From Pseudomonas vranovensis DSM 16006 (GTDB lineage Bacteria > Pseudomonadota > Gammaproteobacteria > Pseudomonadales > Pseudomonadaceae): a stretch of DNA of 64,000 nucleotides. The DNA is taken from positions 124,001 through 188,000 of the forward strand of contig NZ_AUED01000011.1 of the NCBI RefSeq assembly GCF_000425805.1. Reading direction: 5' to 3'. Below the pieces are notes generated by a model that ran no database searches, was not told the DNA's origin, and saw only the letters and a program-made list of their open reading frames with translations. The translations under genes and the position numbers were made by a program. This document shows, in pieces, positions 48,869 through 57,627 of the stretch (position 1 is its first letter; every line of letters starts with the position of its first letter).

Positions 48869-49426
48869 TTACTCGTCACGGCCTTCGAGCATGGTTCGTT
48901 TGAGCATCACATACACCGCGCCGGTGCCGCCGTGGCGGGCTTGGCACGAGGTAAAACCCAGAACCTGAGGGTGCTGACGCAGCCAGGTGTTGACGTGGCT
49001 TTTGATCATCGGCTTCTTGCCATCCAGGCGTACTGCCTTGCCGTGGGTGACGCGTACGCAGCGCACTTCAAAGCGGGTCGCCTCGGCGAGGAACGCCCAC
49101 AGTGTTTCGCGGGCTTTTTCCACATTCATGCCATGCAGGTCAAGGCTGCCTTCAAAACCGATCTGGCCGGCTTTGAGCTTGCGCATCTGGCTTTCCTGGA
49201 CGCCGTCACGGCTCCAATGCAGGTCATCTTCGGGGCCGACATCAATGACAAACTGGTCCGAGAGGCCGTCGATCACCGTCTGGTCGCTGCGTACCGTGGC
49301 GGCTTGGCGCAGGCCAGCCAATTGCTTGCGGTCGGCCTTGGGTTTGCCGACCTCGGCGCGATCATGCTTGATCGGCTTGACGCCGCGCATCTCGCTTTTG
49401 AACAGGGAAAAATCGTCGTCTTGCAT
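48869..49426 (-). CDS. Smr domain protein (SmrA/YdaL type)
   Basis: A 185-residue protein. It begins DDDFSLFKSEMRGVKPIK, has a middle W-x-R-x-GVQ-x5-LKAGQ segment, and ends with an Smr domain: LDLHGMNVEKAR near 96-107, HGKA and HGGTGAVYVMLKR. Smr proteins are endonucleases acting on nucleic acids, including mRNA at collided ribosomes in the SmrB group. The C-terminal HGGxGAxYV pattern resembles SmrA more than SmrB. It ends 69 bp upstream of the folE start on the same strand. Confidence 0.85.
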   Translation of the reverse strand: MQDDDFSLFKSEMRGVKPIKHDRAEVGKPKADRKQLAGLRQAATVRSDQTVIDGLSDQFVIDVGPEDDLHWSRDGVQESQMRKLKAGQIGFEGSLDLHGMNVEKARETLWAFLAEATRFEVRCVRVTHGKAVRLDGKKPMIKSHVNTWLRQHPQVLGFTSCQARHGGTGAVYVMLKRTMLEGRDE

Positions 49427-49478
49427 GTAAGCCTCCGCCTGGGCGGCGTAGTTTACGCGACTCCCCCGCAGGTTGCAG

Positions 49479-49799
49479 TCAATCGTGTTTCTTCATCAGG
49501 TGGGGCGACAGGTTCAGTTCGCGGCTGCGCCGCAGGCGAAGACGGCTGCGACGCCAGACCCAGATACCCAGGTAAAGCAGCACCAGGCCAGCCGCGAGAA
49601 TTACCGCGGCACCGGCCCGATTGGCATTGAGCTCGGCCAGCGCTTCCGGATTGCCCAGCAGGCTGGCGGCGCCAGCCATGGCCAGCAACACGCCCGCAGT
49701 GGCCAGCAACGCCGAAAAAGCCGCCGCCAGGCGAGCGCCCCAATTGCGTGGTTGACGCTGGCGCAAGCGCTTGGCATCGAAACCGTCGTTCAACTTCAT
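49479..49799 (-). CDS. Small two-helix membrane protein of unknown function
   Basis: A 106-residue protein. It begins MKLNDGFDAKRLRQRQPRNW, followed by a helix (about 21-48), a short loop with PEALAELNAN, a second helix (about 62-82) and a basic Arg-rich tail. The start (first base 49799) was chosen because AGAGGAA lies upstream; the frame is open above it. No known domain was recognised. Confidence 0.65.
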   Translation of the reverse strand: MKLNDGFDAKRLRQRQPRNWGARLAAAFSALLATAGVLLAMAGAASLLGNPEALAELNANRAGAAVILAAGLVLLYLGIWVWRRSRLRLRRSRELNLSPHLMKKHD

Positions 49800-49874
49800 G
49801 CCGATTCCTCTATGGATATCCGCAGTTGGACTCAAACGCCGCCAGCTGGTTCCGCCAGCCCGTCGGACGACCTG

Positions 49875-50465
49875 TCAAATCAGGCTGCTGGTCGGCGCCA
49901 CGCAGGCGAAGTTGTCAGCCATGATCGCCATCTCGCTCTGCTGGATCTGCGCAGCGGCAATGACGCCATCCTTGAACGGCAGATCGCGGGTGGCGCACGC
50001 ATCCTCGATCAGGGTGCAACGGTAACCATAGTCCTTCGCCCGGCGCACGGTGGTGCTGACGCTGGAGTGGCTCATGAATCCACAGACGATCAGGTCCAGG
50101 TGACCGTAGCTCTGCAGGGTTTCATGCAGCTTGGTGTTCTTGAAGGCGTTGGGCATGCGCTTCTCGATGATCACTTCGTCACCCTGGGGCTCGAGGCCCG
50201 GGATGAACTCGCCGCGCGAACCTTGGGGGTCGAACAGGCCGCCGACTGTGCCCAGGTGGCGCACGTGAATGATCGGCCGACCGGCCTTGCGGGCAGCCTC
50301 GAGCATTTTAGCGATGTTCTTCACAGCCTCGTCCATGCCAGACAGCGCCAGTGGACCGCTGAGGTACTCTTTTTGCGCGTCGATAATGACCAGGCTGGCA
50401 TTGCTCAGTTTGGCCGGCGGATAGCCGCGGCCGCTGAGGTGGAACATCGTCGTTGGAACAGACAT
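49875..50465 (-). CDS. Isochorismatase-fold hydrolase with Ser at the usual catalytic Cys
   Basis: A 196-residue isochorismatase/nicotinamidase-fold protein. It has the catalytic Asp in VIIDAQKEY (D29), the Lys in IEKRMPNAFKNT (K102) and the cis-peptide region CGFMSHSSVSTTVRRA. At the position aligned with the catalytic Cys of cysteine hydrolases (GVATDVCV) there is Ser135; the nearest Cys is C128, seven residues earlier. The name cysteine hydrolase should therefore be used with care. The start (first base 50465) has AAGGAGC upstream. It is divergent from prmB. Confidence 0.85.
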   Translation of the reverse strand: MSVPTTMFHLSGRGYPPAKLSNASLVIIDAQKEYLSGPLALSGMDEAVKNIAKMLEAARKAGRPIIHVRHLGTVGGLFDPQGSRGEFIPGLEPQGDEVIIEKRMPNAFKNTKLHETLQSYGHLDLIVCGFMSHSSVSTTVRRAKDYGYRCTLIEDACATRDLPFKDGVIAAAQIQQSEMAIMADNFACVAPTSSLI

Positions 50466-50654
50466 CAAGGGCTCCTTTGGATAGGGCTTTTCACCTATTG
50501 TCCCCTGCCTGAGCACTTATGTGAATCGCTTCGCGTACAAGCGGCGTGGTTAGTGGCCTGCAGCCACTCCGGCAATTCTCCTACGTGTCGTTTTCGGCGA
50601 CCTTTTCTGTGACCGGGCTGTTAGAATTGCAGGTCGTCTTTCAAGGAGTCTGTC

Positions 50655-51563
50655 GTGATCACTTCTCGCCTGCGCACCCTGCGCGATCATATCCGTTGGG
50701 CTGTCAGCCGCTTCCATGAGCGTGGCCTGTTTTTCGGGCATGGCGCCGACAACGCCTGGGACGAGGCGCGTCTGCTGGTGCTGGGTTCGGTCCATCTGCC
50801 TTGGGAAGTTGCCGACAGCTACCTGGACTGCCAACTGGAGGATGACGAGTTGGTGCACCTGCAGCGCTTGCTCAAGCGACGCATCGAAGACCGTGTGCCC
50901 ACCGCCTACCTGTTGGGGGAGGCGTGGTTCTGTGGCATGTCCTTCATCGTCGACGAGCGCGTGCTGATTCCGCGCTCGCCCATTGGCGAACTGATCGAAA
51001 AGCGCTTCGAGCCGTGGCTGGCCAGCGAGCCTGCGCGCATTCTTGACTTGTGCACTGGTTCCGGCTGCATCGGCATCGTCAGTGCCGAGGTGTTCCCGGA
51101 CGCCGAAGTGGTACTGGCCGACTTGTCGTTCGAAGCGCTGGAGGTGGCCAATCAGAACATCGAACGCCATGGTCTGGAGGAACGTGTCTACACCGTTCAG
51201 GGCGACGGCTTCGAAGGATTGCCGGGGCAGCGTTTCGACCTGATCCTGTCCAATCCGCCGTATGTCGATGCCGAGGATTTCGCCGACATGCCTGAGGAGT
51301 ATCACCACGAGCCCGAGTTGGGCCTGGCCTGTGGCAACGATGGCCTGGACCTGGTACGGCGCATGCTGGCCGAGGCCGCCGACCACCTGACTGAAAAAGG
51401 CTTGCTGATCGTTGAAGTGGGCAACAGCCAGGTTCACGTCCAGGCACTTTATCCAGTAGTGGATTTTGCCTGGCTGGAGTTCGAACGCGGTGGACACGGG
51501 GTGTTCATGCTCACGGCGGATCAGTGCCGGAAGCATCAGGGATTGTTTGCTTCGAAAGTGTAA
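50655..51563 (+). CDS. prmB: Ribosomal protein L3 N5-glutamine methyltransferase
   Basis: Methylates a Gln side chain of ribosomal protein L3 using SAM. The 302-residue product has the HemK/PrmB helical N-terminal domain, the SAM motif [12 protein letters not shown] near residues 131-142 and the catalytic NPPY near 198. It starts at GTG 50655 after AAGGAGTC. The L3-specific PrmB, rather than PrmC, is favoured by its length, the DYPxR-like [22 protein letters not shown] segment and the aroC neighbourhood. Confidence 0.93.
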   Translation: MITSRLRTLRDHIRWAVSRFHERGLFFGHGADNAWDEARLLVLGSVHLPWEVADSYLDCQLEDDELVHLQRLLKRRIEDRVPTAYLLGEAWFCGMSFIVDERVLIPRSPIGELIEKRFEPWLASEPARILDLCTGSGCIGIVSAEVFPDAEVVLADLSFEALEVANQNIERHGLEERVYTVQGDGFEGLPGQRFDLILSNPPYVDAEDFADMPEEYHHEPELGLACGNDGLDLVRRMLAEAADHLTEKGLLIVEVGNSQVHVQALYPVVDFAWLEFERGGHGVFMLTADQCRKHQGLFASKV

Positions 51564-51571
51564 GGTTTGAT

Positions 51572-51612
51572 CGCGGGGCAGCCCGCTCCTGCAGGAGCGG
51601 GTTTGCCCCGCG
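51572..51612. repeat. Double REP palindrome after prmB
   Basis: An almost perfect 41-bp palindrome: CGCGGGGCA (51572-51580) pairs with TGCCCCGCG (51604-51612), and CCCGCTCCTG with CAGGAGCGGG (51582-51601). It is two head-to-head REP units between the convergent prmB and a minus-strand gene, and can act as a bidirectional terminator or mRNA stabiliser. Confidence 0.88.
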
Positions 51613-51618
51613 CTGCGT

Positions 51619-52413
51619 TCAGCGGTGGGTGGCGATCCAGATCAACAGTCCGGCCTGGAACACAGCGAACGCCACCAGGCAGGTGATGGTGAATCGCAGG
51701 CCGCTGTCTTCACGACGGTACTTGCTTACCCGCTCATCGCGTTCGCGCAGTTGTGCTTCTTTTTCCTGCAGGGTCTGTTCAGCCTGCTGAAGCATTTGCG
51801 CAGCCTCAAGTATCTCCACGCGCTGAACTTTCTCGGTGCTCCAGCCGCCCTTGAGCTCACCGACCTGCAGCTCGACGTAGCGCCCCTTCAGGTGCTGGGC
51901 GTCCGCGTACTCCACTGCCAGGCCGTGACTGTTCAAAACATGATCGCGGCGCAGGCGGGTGTCATCGTTCAACGCATCCTTGTTCGCCAGCGCGCCGCCT
52001 TCAACGCGGTAGTGCGACCATTTGCGCTGCGCCCAGCTCACCGCGTGGGCGAGCATGAAGCGCCCAAGGCCACGGTTGAGCGGCTCGATCTGCAGGCCAC
52101 TGTCGGGGCCGATGTGTACGCGCTTTTCCAGGTGGTCGACCCAGATGTCCAGATGGTTCTGTTCCTTGCGCACTTTTTGTCCGGGCAACTGGATCGCCAT
52201 GCGCAACAAGCTGGTGTCCTTGTTGTGCCGCTCGGCATACCCGTACTGTACAAAGCGCAGGGGCCGTGCGCCGCAGTTGCGGTCGGTCGGTAGCGGCGCC
52301 AGGCGCAGCATCTGGAAATGCTCCGGGGTCACATCTGCCCAAGGCAGTGGGGCGGGTTCCGGCGCTTCCTCTTGGGTGTCGGGGGCGTCCTGGGGGGCGG
52401 CTTCAGTCATCAT
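51619..52413 (-). CDS. Tail-anchored GNAT-like protein with coiled coil
   Basis: A 264-residue protein of unknown function. It has an acidic Pro-rich N terminus (1-30). A middle domain has NRGLGRFMLAHAV (113-125) and the segment with DALND-x2-R-x-RRD-x3-L-x3-GL (146-165), which resemble motifs A and B of GNAT acetyltransferases. A predicted coiled coil (about 195-235, Glu/Gln/Arg-rich) follows, then a single C-terminal membrane helix (about 239-261), so it should be anchored facing the cytoplasm. It lies between prmB and aroC, on the opposite strand to both. The GNAT link is an inference from motif spacing. Confidence 0.7.
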   Translation of the reverse strand: MMTEAAPQDAPDTQEEAPEPAPLPWADVTPEHFQMLRLAPLPTDRNCGARPLRFVQYGYAERHNKDTSLLRMAIQLPGQKVRKEQNHLDIWVDHLEKRVHIGPDSGLQIEPLNRGLGRFMLAHAVSWAQRKWSHYRVEGGALANKDALNDDTRLRRDHVLNSHGLAVEYADAQHLKGRYVELQVGELKGGWSTEKVQRVEILEAAQMLQQAEQTLQEKEAQLRERDERVSKYRREDSGLRFTITCLVAFAVFQAGLLIWIATHR

Positions 52414-52517
52414 GGCGATCCTCTTGTGCGCAGCAGGCTGGACACAATCACGATGCCAGCACCGGCTTTATCGGCAGGATCGCCCGGGACTGGAGACACA
52501 ATTTCGGTGAATGCCGT

Positions 52518-53480
52518 TCAGGCAGCAGGCAGCCTGTGGATAAAGTCGACGATCCGCTCTCCGAGTTCGCTGGCTTGTGGCAATTTCGGATTTAGGTAAC
52601 TGTCACGTTGCTGGCTGGCATCGGCAGGGGCAATGCGCAGCATGTGGTTCATGCCCTGGATCAGTGCCAGCTCGGCGTCCGGCTTGGCGGCCTTGAGGCG
52701 TTCGGCATTGCTGACATCGACCTGGACATCATGGGTGCCCTGGACAATCAACGCCGGCACCTTCACCTTGCCAAACGCTATGGCCGGATGCTGGCGAAAC
52801 AGCGAGATCAGGTAAGGCTGCACCGAGGCACGCAATAGGTCCCGCAGGGGTGGTGGGACATCGAGCGTCGTGTGACCAGCCTTGAGCGCATCGAGGGCCT
52901 TGGCAGCAGCCGGCTTGTAGCGTGGCGCCAGGCGGTCGACCAGTTGTGCCCGCATGACCTCGTCGACCGGCCGGCCGCTGCCCGCCACGCTGATCAGCGC
53001 GCTGGCACCGCCGGGGCCTGCGGCAAGGCTGGCGATCAGCGCGCCTTCACTGTGACCGAGCAGGATCAAGGAGCCGAAGCGAGGGTCGGCCTTGAGCTTG
53101 CGACTCCAGGCCACCGCATCGGCGACATAGCCTTCAACGCTCAGGTCGCGTTCATCTGGCGTGGCCGCCTGGCTCGCGGCCACACCGCGCTTGTCATAGC
53201 GCACGCTGGCGATGCGATTTTTCGCCAGCACCAGGGCCAGTTGCCTGAGGTTGTCGGTGTTGGCGCCGTCGGGATTGTTGCCATTGCGATCGGTCGGCCC
53301 GGAGCCTGGAATGATCAGCACCACCGGCGGCGGCTCCTCGGTACGCGGCAACAGCAAGCTGCCGTACAGCGTGCCGCTGCCCGTATCGAGGCTGATCGGG
53401 CGCTGCAGCACCGTGGGGGCGGAGGCCTGGGCCAGGCCGCTGAACAGCAGGGCGACTATCGCAAGTACGCGCAACATCAT
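52518..53480 (-). CDS. Periplasmic alpha/beta hydrolase
   Basis: A 320-residue alpha/beta hydrolase with a signal peptide (MMLRVLAIVALLFSGLAQASA). It has the oxyanion-type IIPGSGPTDRNG near residues 55-67, YDKRGV, the nucleophile elbow GHSEG near 144, Asp in GTHDVQV and His in GMNHML. The substrate is unknown; such proteins are usually carboxylesterases. It is divergent from aroC, 133 bp away. Confidence 0.87.
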   Translation of the reverse strand: MMLRVLAIVALLFSGLAQASAPTVLQRPISLDTGSGTLYGSLLLPRTEEPPPVVLIIPGSGPTDRNGNNPDGANTDNLRQLALVLAKNRIASVRYDKRGVAASQAATPDERDLSVEGYVADAVAWSRKLKADPRFGSLILLGHSEGALIASLAAGPGGASALISVAGSGRPVDEVMRAQLVDRLAPRYKPAAAKALDALKAGHTTLDVPPPLRDLLRASVQPYLISLFRQHPAIAFGKVKVPALIVQGTHDVQVDVSNAERLKAAKPDAELALIQGMNHMLRIAPADASQQRDSYLNPKLPQASELGERIVDFIHRLPAA

Positions 53481-53613
53481 GAGGCCACTATCGGGAAGGT
53501 GGAGTTTGGACCGGGGGTGTGGCAGAAGGTTCGCCGTCAGGGATGAACTGAATGGTTAGCCTGCGTATACTGGCGGCCTTGTTCAAATCAGGCTGATTCG
53601 CGGAGCGTCCTGC

Positions 53614-54705
53614 ATGTCCGGCAATACCTACGGCAAGCTGTTCACTGTCACCACCGCTGGCGAGAGCCATGGTCCGGCGTTGGTCGCCATTGTCGACGGC
53701 TGTCCGCCGGGCCTGGAGATCTCGCTGGCCGACCTGCAGCACGACCTTGACCGGCGCAAGCCCGGCACCAGCCGGCACACCACCCAACGCCAGGAAGCCG
53801 ATGAAGTCGAAATTCTGTCGGGCGTGTTCGAGGGGCGTACCACGGGCTGCTCGATTGGCCTGCTGATCCGCAACACCGACCAGAAGTCCAAGGACTACTC
53901 GGCGATCAAGGACCTGTTCCGCCCGGCCCACGCCGACTACACCTACCACCACAAGTACGGTGAGCGCGACTACCGTGGTGGCGGCCGCAGCTCGGCGCGC
54001 GAAACCGCCATGCGCGTGGCGGCCGGTGCCATTGCCAAGAAGTACCTGGCGACCCAGGGCATCCAGATCCGCGGCTACATGAGCCAGCTCGGCCCGATCG
54101 AAATCCCGTTCAAGACCTGGGATTCGGTCGAGCAGAATGCCTTCTTCAGTCCTGATCCCGACAAGGTCCCGGAGCTGGAGGCCTATATGGACCAGCTTCG
54201 CCGTGACCAGGACTCGGTAGGTGCCAAGATCACCGTGGTCGCCGAAGGCGTCATGCCAGGCCTGGGCGAGCCGATCTTCGACCGCCTGGACGCAGAGCTC
54301 GCCCATGCCCTCATGAGCATCAATGCGGTCAAGGGCGTCGAGATCGGCGCCGGTTTCGCCAGCGTCGCCCAGCGCGGTACCGAGCATCGCGACGAGATGA
54401 CCCCCGAAGGTTTTCTCAGCAATAACGCCGGCGGTATTCTCGGCGGGATTTCCTCCGGCCAGCCAATCGTTGCCCACCTGGCCTTGAAGCCGACGTCGAG
54501 CATCACTACGCCGGGTCGCTCCATCGACATCCACGGCAATCCGGTGGAAGTGATCACCAAGGGCCGTCACGACCCGTGCGTCGGCATCCGTGCAACACCC
54601 ATCGCCGAAGCAATGATGGCCATCGTGTTGATGGATCACCTGCTGCGTCATCGCGGGCAGAATGCCGATGTGAAAGTCGCCACGCCGGTGCTGGGCCAAC
54701 TGTAA
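53614..54705 (+). CDS. aroC: Chorismate synthase
   Basis: The last shared step of the shikimate pathway: EPSP to chorismate, needing reduced FMN. The 363-residue product has [18 protein letters not shown] near the N terminus, the Arg-rich [17 protein letters not shown] stretch, the [19 protein letters not shown] signature and [16 protein letters not shown] near the end. It supplies chorismate used by pheA and tyrA elsewhere in this window. Confidence 0.98.
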   Translation: MSGNTYGKLFTVTTAGESHGPALVAIVDGCPPGLEISLADLQHDLDRRKPGTSRHTTQRQEADEVEILSGVFEGRTTGCSIGLLIRNTDQKSKDYSAIKDLFRPAHADYTYHHKYGERDYRGGGRSSARETAMRVAAGAIAKKYLATQGIQIRGYMSQLGPIEIPFKTWDSVEQNAFFSPDPDKVPELEAYMDQLRRDQDSVGAKITVVAEGVMPGLGEPIFDRLDAELAHALMSINAVKGVEIGAGFASVAQRGTEHRDEMTPEGFLSNNAGGILGGISSGQPIVAHLALKPTSSITTPGRSIDIHGNPVEVITKGRHDPCVGIRATPIAEAMMAIVLMDHLLRHRGQNADVKVATPVLGQL

Positions 54706-54723
54706 TGCCGGCACTTGCCAATC

Positions 54724-54750
54724 GCGCCGCGGCTTGCTGAGCCGTGGCGC
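54724..54750 (+). promoter_or_regulatory. Hairpin covering the start codon of the downstream MFS gene
   Basis: Arms GCGCCGCGGCT (54724-54734) and AGCCGTGGCGC (54740-54750) form an 11-bp stem with one G-U pair and a TGCTG loop. The GTG start of the next gene (54744-54746) lies inside the 3' arm. There is no T-run, so it is not a standard terminator. Confidence 0.55.
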
Positions 54751-55892
54751 CGATTCCCTACTGGCGGTTGTCCAGTTTCTACCTGTTCTACTTTGCCTTG
54801 CTCGGTTCCACAGCGCCTTTTCTGGCGCTGTATTTCGATCACCTGGGCTTTTCCAGTGCGCGTATCGGCGAGTTGGTCGCCATCCCCATGCTCATGCGTT
54901 GTATTGCCCCCAACCTCTGGGGCTGGCTGGGTGATCGCAGCGGTCAGCGCCTGCTGATCGTGCGCCTGGGGGCGCTGGCCACGCTGGCGACCTTTTCCTT
55001 GATCTTCTTCGGCAAGAGCTATGCCTGGCTGGCGCTGGTGATGGCGCTGCATGCCTTCTTCTGGCATTCAGTGTTGCCGCAGTTCGAAGTCATTACCCTG
55101 GCCCATCTACAGGGCCAGACCTCTCGCTACAGCCAGATTCGGTTATGGGGATCGATCGGTTTCATTCTGACTGTGGTTGGCCTGGGGCGTTTGTTCGATG
55201 GCCTGAGCCTGGATGTCTATCCGCTGGCGCTGGTGATCATCATGGCCGGCATTGTGCTGGCGAGCCTGTGGGTGCCGAACGCCCAGCCGCCTGGGCAGAA
55301 CGAACGCAGCAGCGGGGGAGGCTTCCTCAAGCAACTGACCCGTCCGGGTGTAGCGGCGTTTTACACTTGTGTGGCGCTGATGCAACTCAGTCACGGCCCG
55401 TACTACACCTTCCTGACATTGCACCTGGAGCACCTGGGCTACAGCCGCGGCATCATCGGCATGCTCTGGGCCCTGGGGGTTGTTGCCGAGGTGCTGATGT
55501 TCCTGGCCATGAGCTGGATCCTGGCCCGCGTGTCGTTGCGCCGGGTGCTGATGGCCAGTTTTGCCCTGGCTGCCCTGCGCTGGCTGCTGCTGGGCAATTT
55601 TGCCGAGCATTTGGGCGTGCTGCTGTTTGCCCAACTGCTTCACGCGGCCACGTTCGGCAGTTTCCATGCCGCCGCTATCGCCTTTGTGCAGCGCAGTTTT
55701 GGTGCGCGCCAGCAGGGGCAAGGACAGGCCTTGTACGCTGCCCTGGCCGGGACTGGTGGTGCGCTGGGTGCGTTGTATTCGGGCTACAGCTGGAACCTGC
55801 TGGGTGCGGCTACCACCTTTAGTATTGCCAGCGTCGCCGCCCTGGCGGCAGCCGTTATCATTGCAACTCGAATGAAAGAGGACAGGGCTTGA
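54744..55892 (+). CDS. MFS transporter (HcaT/3-phenylpropionate type)
   Basis: A 382-residue transporter with twelve predicted helices. The N terminus PYWRLSSFYLFYFALLGS, followed by FLALYFDHLGFSSARIGEL, is the signature of the HcaT-like MFS group (MFS_1_like). An in-frame TGA at 54738-54740 rules out an earlier start, so GTG 54744 is the first possible one. It sits 38 bp after aroC. The substrate is unknown and may be an aromatic acid or sugar. Confidence 0.88.
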   Translation: MAPIPYWRLSSFYLFYFALLGSTAPFLALYFDHLGFSSARIGELVAIPMLMRCIAPNLWGWLGDRSGQRLLIVRLGALATLATFSLIFFGKSYAWLALVMALHAFFWHSVLPQFEVITLAHLQGQTSRYSQIRLWGSIGFILTVVGLGRLFDGLSLDVYPLALVIIMAGIVLASLWVPNAQPPGQNERSSGGGFLKQLTRPGVAAFYTCVALMQLSHGPYYTFLTLHLEHLGYSRGIIGMLWALGVVAEVLMFLAMSWILARVSLRRVLMASFALAALRWLLLGNFAEHLGVLLFAQLLHAATFGSFHAAAIAFVQRSFGARQQGQGQALYAALAGTGGALGALYSGYSWNLLGAATTFSIASVAALAAAVIIATRMKEDRA

Positions 55893-55933
55893 GCCTTGGC
55901 CGTGACCATTGGCCGGAATAAGGAGTTGCCCCG

Positions 55934-56452
55934 ATGAGCAGCCTGACCGTGTATCACCAGTCCACCCCGGATATCCCGAACAAAGTCCTGACCCATCTTG
56001 AAGATATCGCTGCCACCCTGGCTGAGCGGGGCGTGCGCTTCGAGCGTTGGCAGGCGCAGGCACCGCTACAGTCGGGTGCCAGCCATGAAGAAGTGATTGC
56101 TGCCTATCGGCAAGATATCGATGCCTTGATGACCGAGCGCGGCTACGCTGGCGTCGATGTTGTCCGCGAAGTAGAGGCCAGCTTGCTCGACGAGCACACC
56201 CGGGACGAGGACCTGGTGCGCTTTTTCGCTGCCGGCCGTGGCTTGTTCACCCTGCATATCGACGACTACATCTATGCGGTGCTGTGCGAGAAGAATGACC
56301 TGATTTGTGTGCCGGCAGGCACTCGCCATTGGGTTGATATGGGCGAGGAGCCACGATTTGTGGCGATCGCCCTGGGCAGCAGCCAAGAGGGCGGGGTGGT
56401 GACGTTTACCGGCGAGAAGTTCGCTGAACGGTTTCCCCGGCTAGACGATTGA
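55934..56452 (+). CDS. Acireductone-dioxygenase-like cupin lacking two metal ligands
   Basis: A 172-residue cupin clearly related to MtnD (acireductone dioxygenase of methionine salvage): VRFERWQA, VIAAYRQDID, VLCEKNDLI and HW-DMG are all conserved. The metal site is altered. Canonical EHTHGEDEV reads EHTRDEDLV here, so of the four usual ligands H88 and H132 remain, while the second His is R90 and the Glu is L94. The segment before it is also shorter than in true MtnD. mtnB and mtnC, usually adjacent in P. aeruginosa, are absent. It could be a decayed or repurposed paralogue. Confidence 0.85.
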   Translation: MSSLTVYHQSTPDIPNKVLTHLEDIAATLAERGVRFERWQAQAPLQSGASHEEVIAAYRQDIDALMTERGYAGVDVVREVEASLLDEHTRDEDLVRFFAAGRGLFTLHIDDYIYAVLCEKNDLICVPAGTRHWVDMGEEPRFVAIALGSSQEGGVVTFTGEKFAERFPRLDD

Positions 56453-56457
56453 AAATA

Positions 56458-56484
56458 GCGGGGCAAGTCGAGACATTGCCCCGC
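56458..56484. repeat. REP-type palindrome
   Basis: GCGGGGCAA (56458-56466) and TTGCCCCGC (56476-56484), a 9-bp stem with a 9-nt loop, between the convergent acireductone-dioxygenase-like gene and the DUF3509 gene. It has the core shared by the other REPs here. Confidence 0.65.
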
Positions 56485-56495
56485 GCTGCATTCAC

Positions 56496-56768
56496 TCACC
56501 GATACGTCGGCAACGCAAACCGCTGCTGGCTCTGCAGCATCGAAATCACTGGCAACTCACTGGCCTGTTCGGCCAAGTCGCGGCGAATGGCACTGATGGC
56601 CCAGGACAGCTGTTCGGCACAGTGCAACTGGCCGTACGACAGCGAGCGCTTGATCTGTTTGCCATCGGCCGCACGCAACGTCAGCAGAATGCCGCCGTCG
56701 GGGCGCGGCTGGGTGGTCACGTCATAGGCGGAGAATACCGAGGCGAATTTTTCCTGGATGAGGTCCAT
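56496..56768 (-). CDS. DUF3509 family protein
   Basis: A 90-residue protein beginning MDLIQEKFASVFSAYDVTTQ and containing RPDGGILLTLR and RSLSYGQL. This fits DUF3509, a small Pseudomonas family of unknown role. The start (first base 56768) is supported by AGGAGCTGAT directly upstream; a longer open frame above it has no such support. The 274 bp up to the next gene are AT-rich and hold divergent promoters at most. Confidence 0.8.
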   Translation of the reverse strand: MDLIQEKFASVFSAYDVTTQPRPDGGILLTLRAADGKQIKRSLSYGQLHCAEQLSWAISAIRRDLAEQASELPVISMLQSQQRFALPTYR

Positions 56769-57042
56769 ATCAGCTCCTGACTGTAGATGGCAGACATGGA
56801 GGGATGAGTGCAGTGACCGTGCCAGTTCTGTGTTTTGTAAAAAATCAATTAAAAACAGTGACTTGAAATAACTATTCAAAATTTTTGCCGTGCATTCTGC
56901 AGGGTCGTGCAGTTTGCACAGTGCATTTTGCATGATGACTTGGCCAATAGATTTACGCTGTCGTGGCAATGACTTATCAGACATTGACCTGGAGCTGTGG
57001 GTGACAAAGACTTGGGCTTTACCGGCCACCAGGAGGTTCCCC

Positions 57043-57567
57043 ATGTCTGATCCACATACGCCCGTGCAGATGAATGATGACGAAGCGGCGGAGTTTGCCG
57101 AACAGGTATTCGATCGTGCCCGACAGGGCGATGCCAGCATGCTCGACCGCCTGCTGGAAAAAGGCCTGCCGGTTGACCTGCGCAATGGCAATGGCGATAC
57201 CTTGTTGATGCTCGCCAGCTATCACGGCCACCAGGAAGCAGTGCGGGTGCTGCTGAACCATGGCGCCGACCCGCAGATCGCCAACGATAAGGGCCAGTTG
57301 CCGATCGCCGGCGCGGCATTCAAGGGCAACCTGGAGATGATTCAGTTGTTGCTGGAGCAGGGCGCGCAAGTCGACGCTACCTCGGCTGATGGACGCACCG
57401 CACTGATGCTGGCCGCCATGTTCAACCGCACGAGCATCGTCGAGTACCTGCTGGGCAAAGGTGCCGATCCTGCGCACCGGGATGCCCAGGGCACCACGGC
57501 ACTCGCAGCGGCCCAGACCATGGGTGCCACTGACACTGCTGCGCAGCTGCAGGCGCTGCTCGGTTAA
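57043..57567 (+). CDS. Ankyrin repeat protein
   Basis: A 174-residue soluble protein with four ankyrin repeats from about residue 44: NGDTLLMLASYHGHQEAVRVLL, then KGQLPIAGAAFKGNLEMIQ, DGRTALMLAAMFNRTSIVE and QGTTALAAAQTMG. ATG 57043 has AGGAGG six bases upstream. No signal peptide. Ankyrin repeats mediate protein contacts; the partner is unknown. Confidence 0.9.
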   Translation: MSDPHTPVQMNDDEAAEFAEQVFDRARQGDASMLDRLLEKGLPVDLRNGNGDTLLMLASYHGHQEAVRVLLNHGADPQIANDKGQLPIAGAAFKGNLEMIQLLLEQGAQVDATSADGRTALMLAAMFNRTSIVEYLLGKGADPAHRDAQGTTALAAAQTMGATDTAAQLQALLG

Positions 57568-57627
57568 CCCCCAGGGGCCTTTTGCGGCTATCCTTGGCGA
57601 CTTTTTTTATCGTCGCAGGGCCCCTTC

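Noticed and set aside
48209..49630. A plus-strand open frame of 473 codons opposite folE and the Smr gene
   Set aside because: The minus-strand genes have intact family motifs and ribosome sites; this frame has neither.
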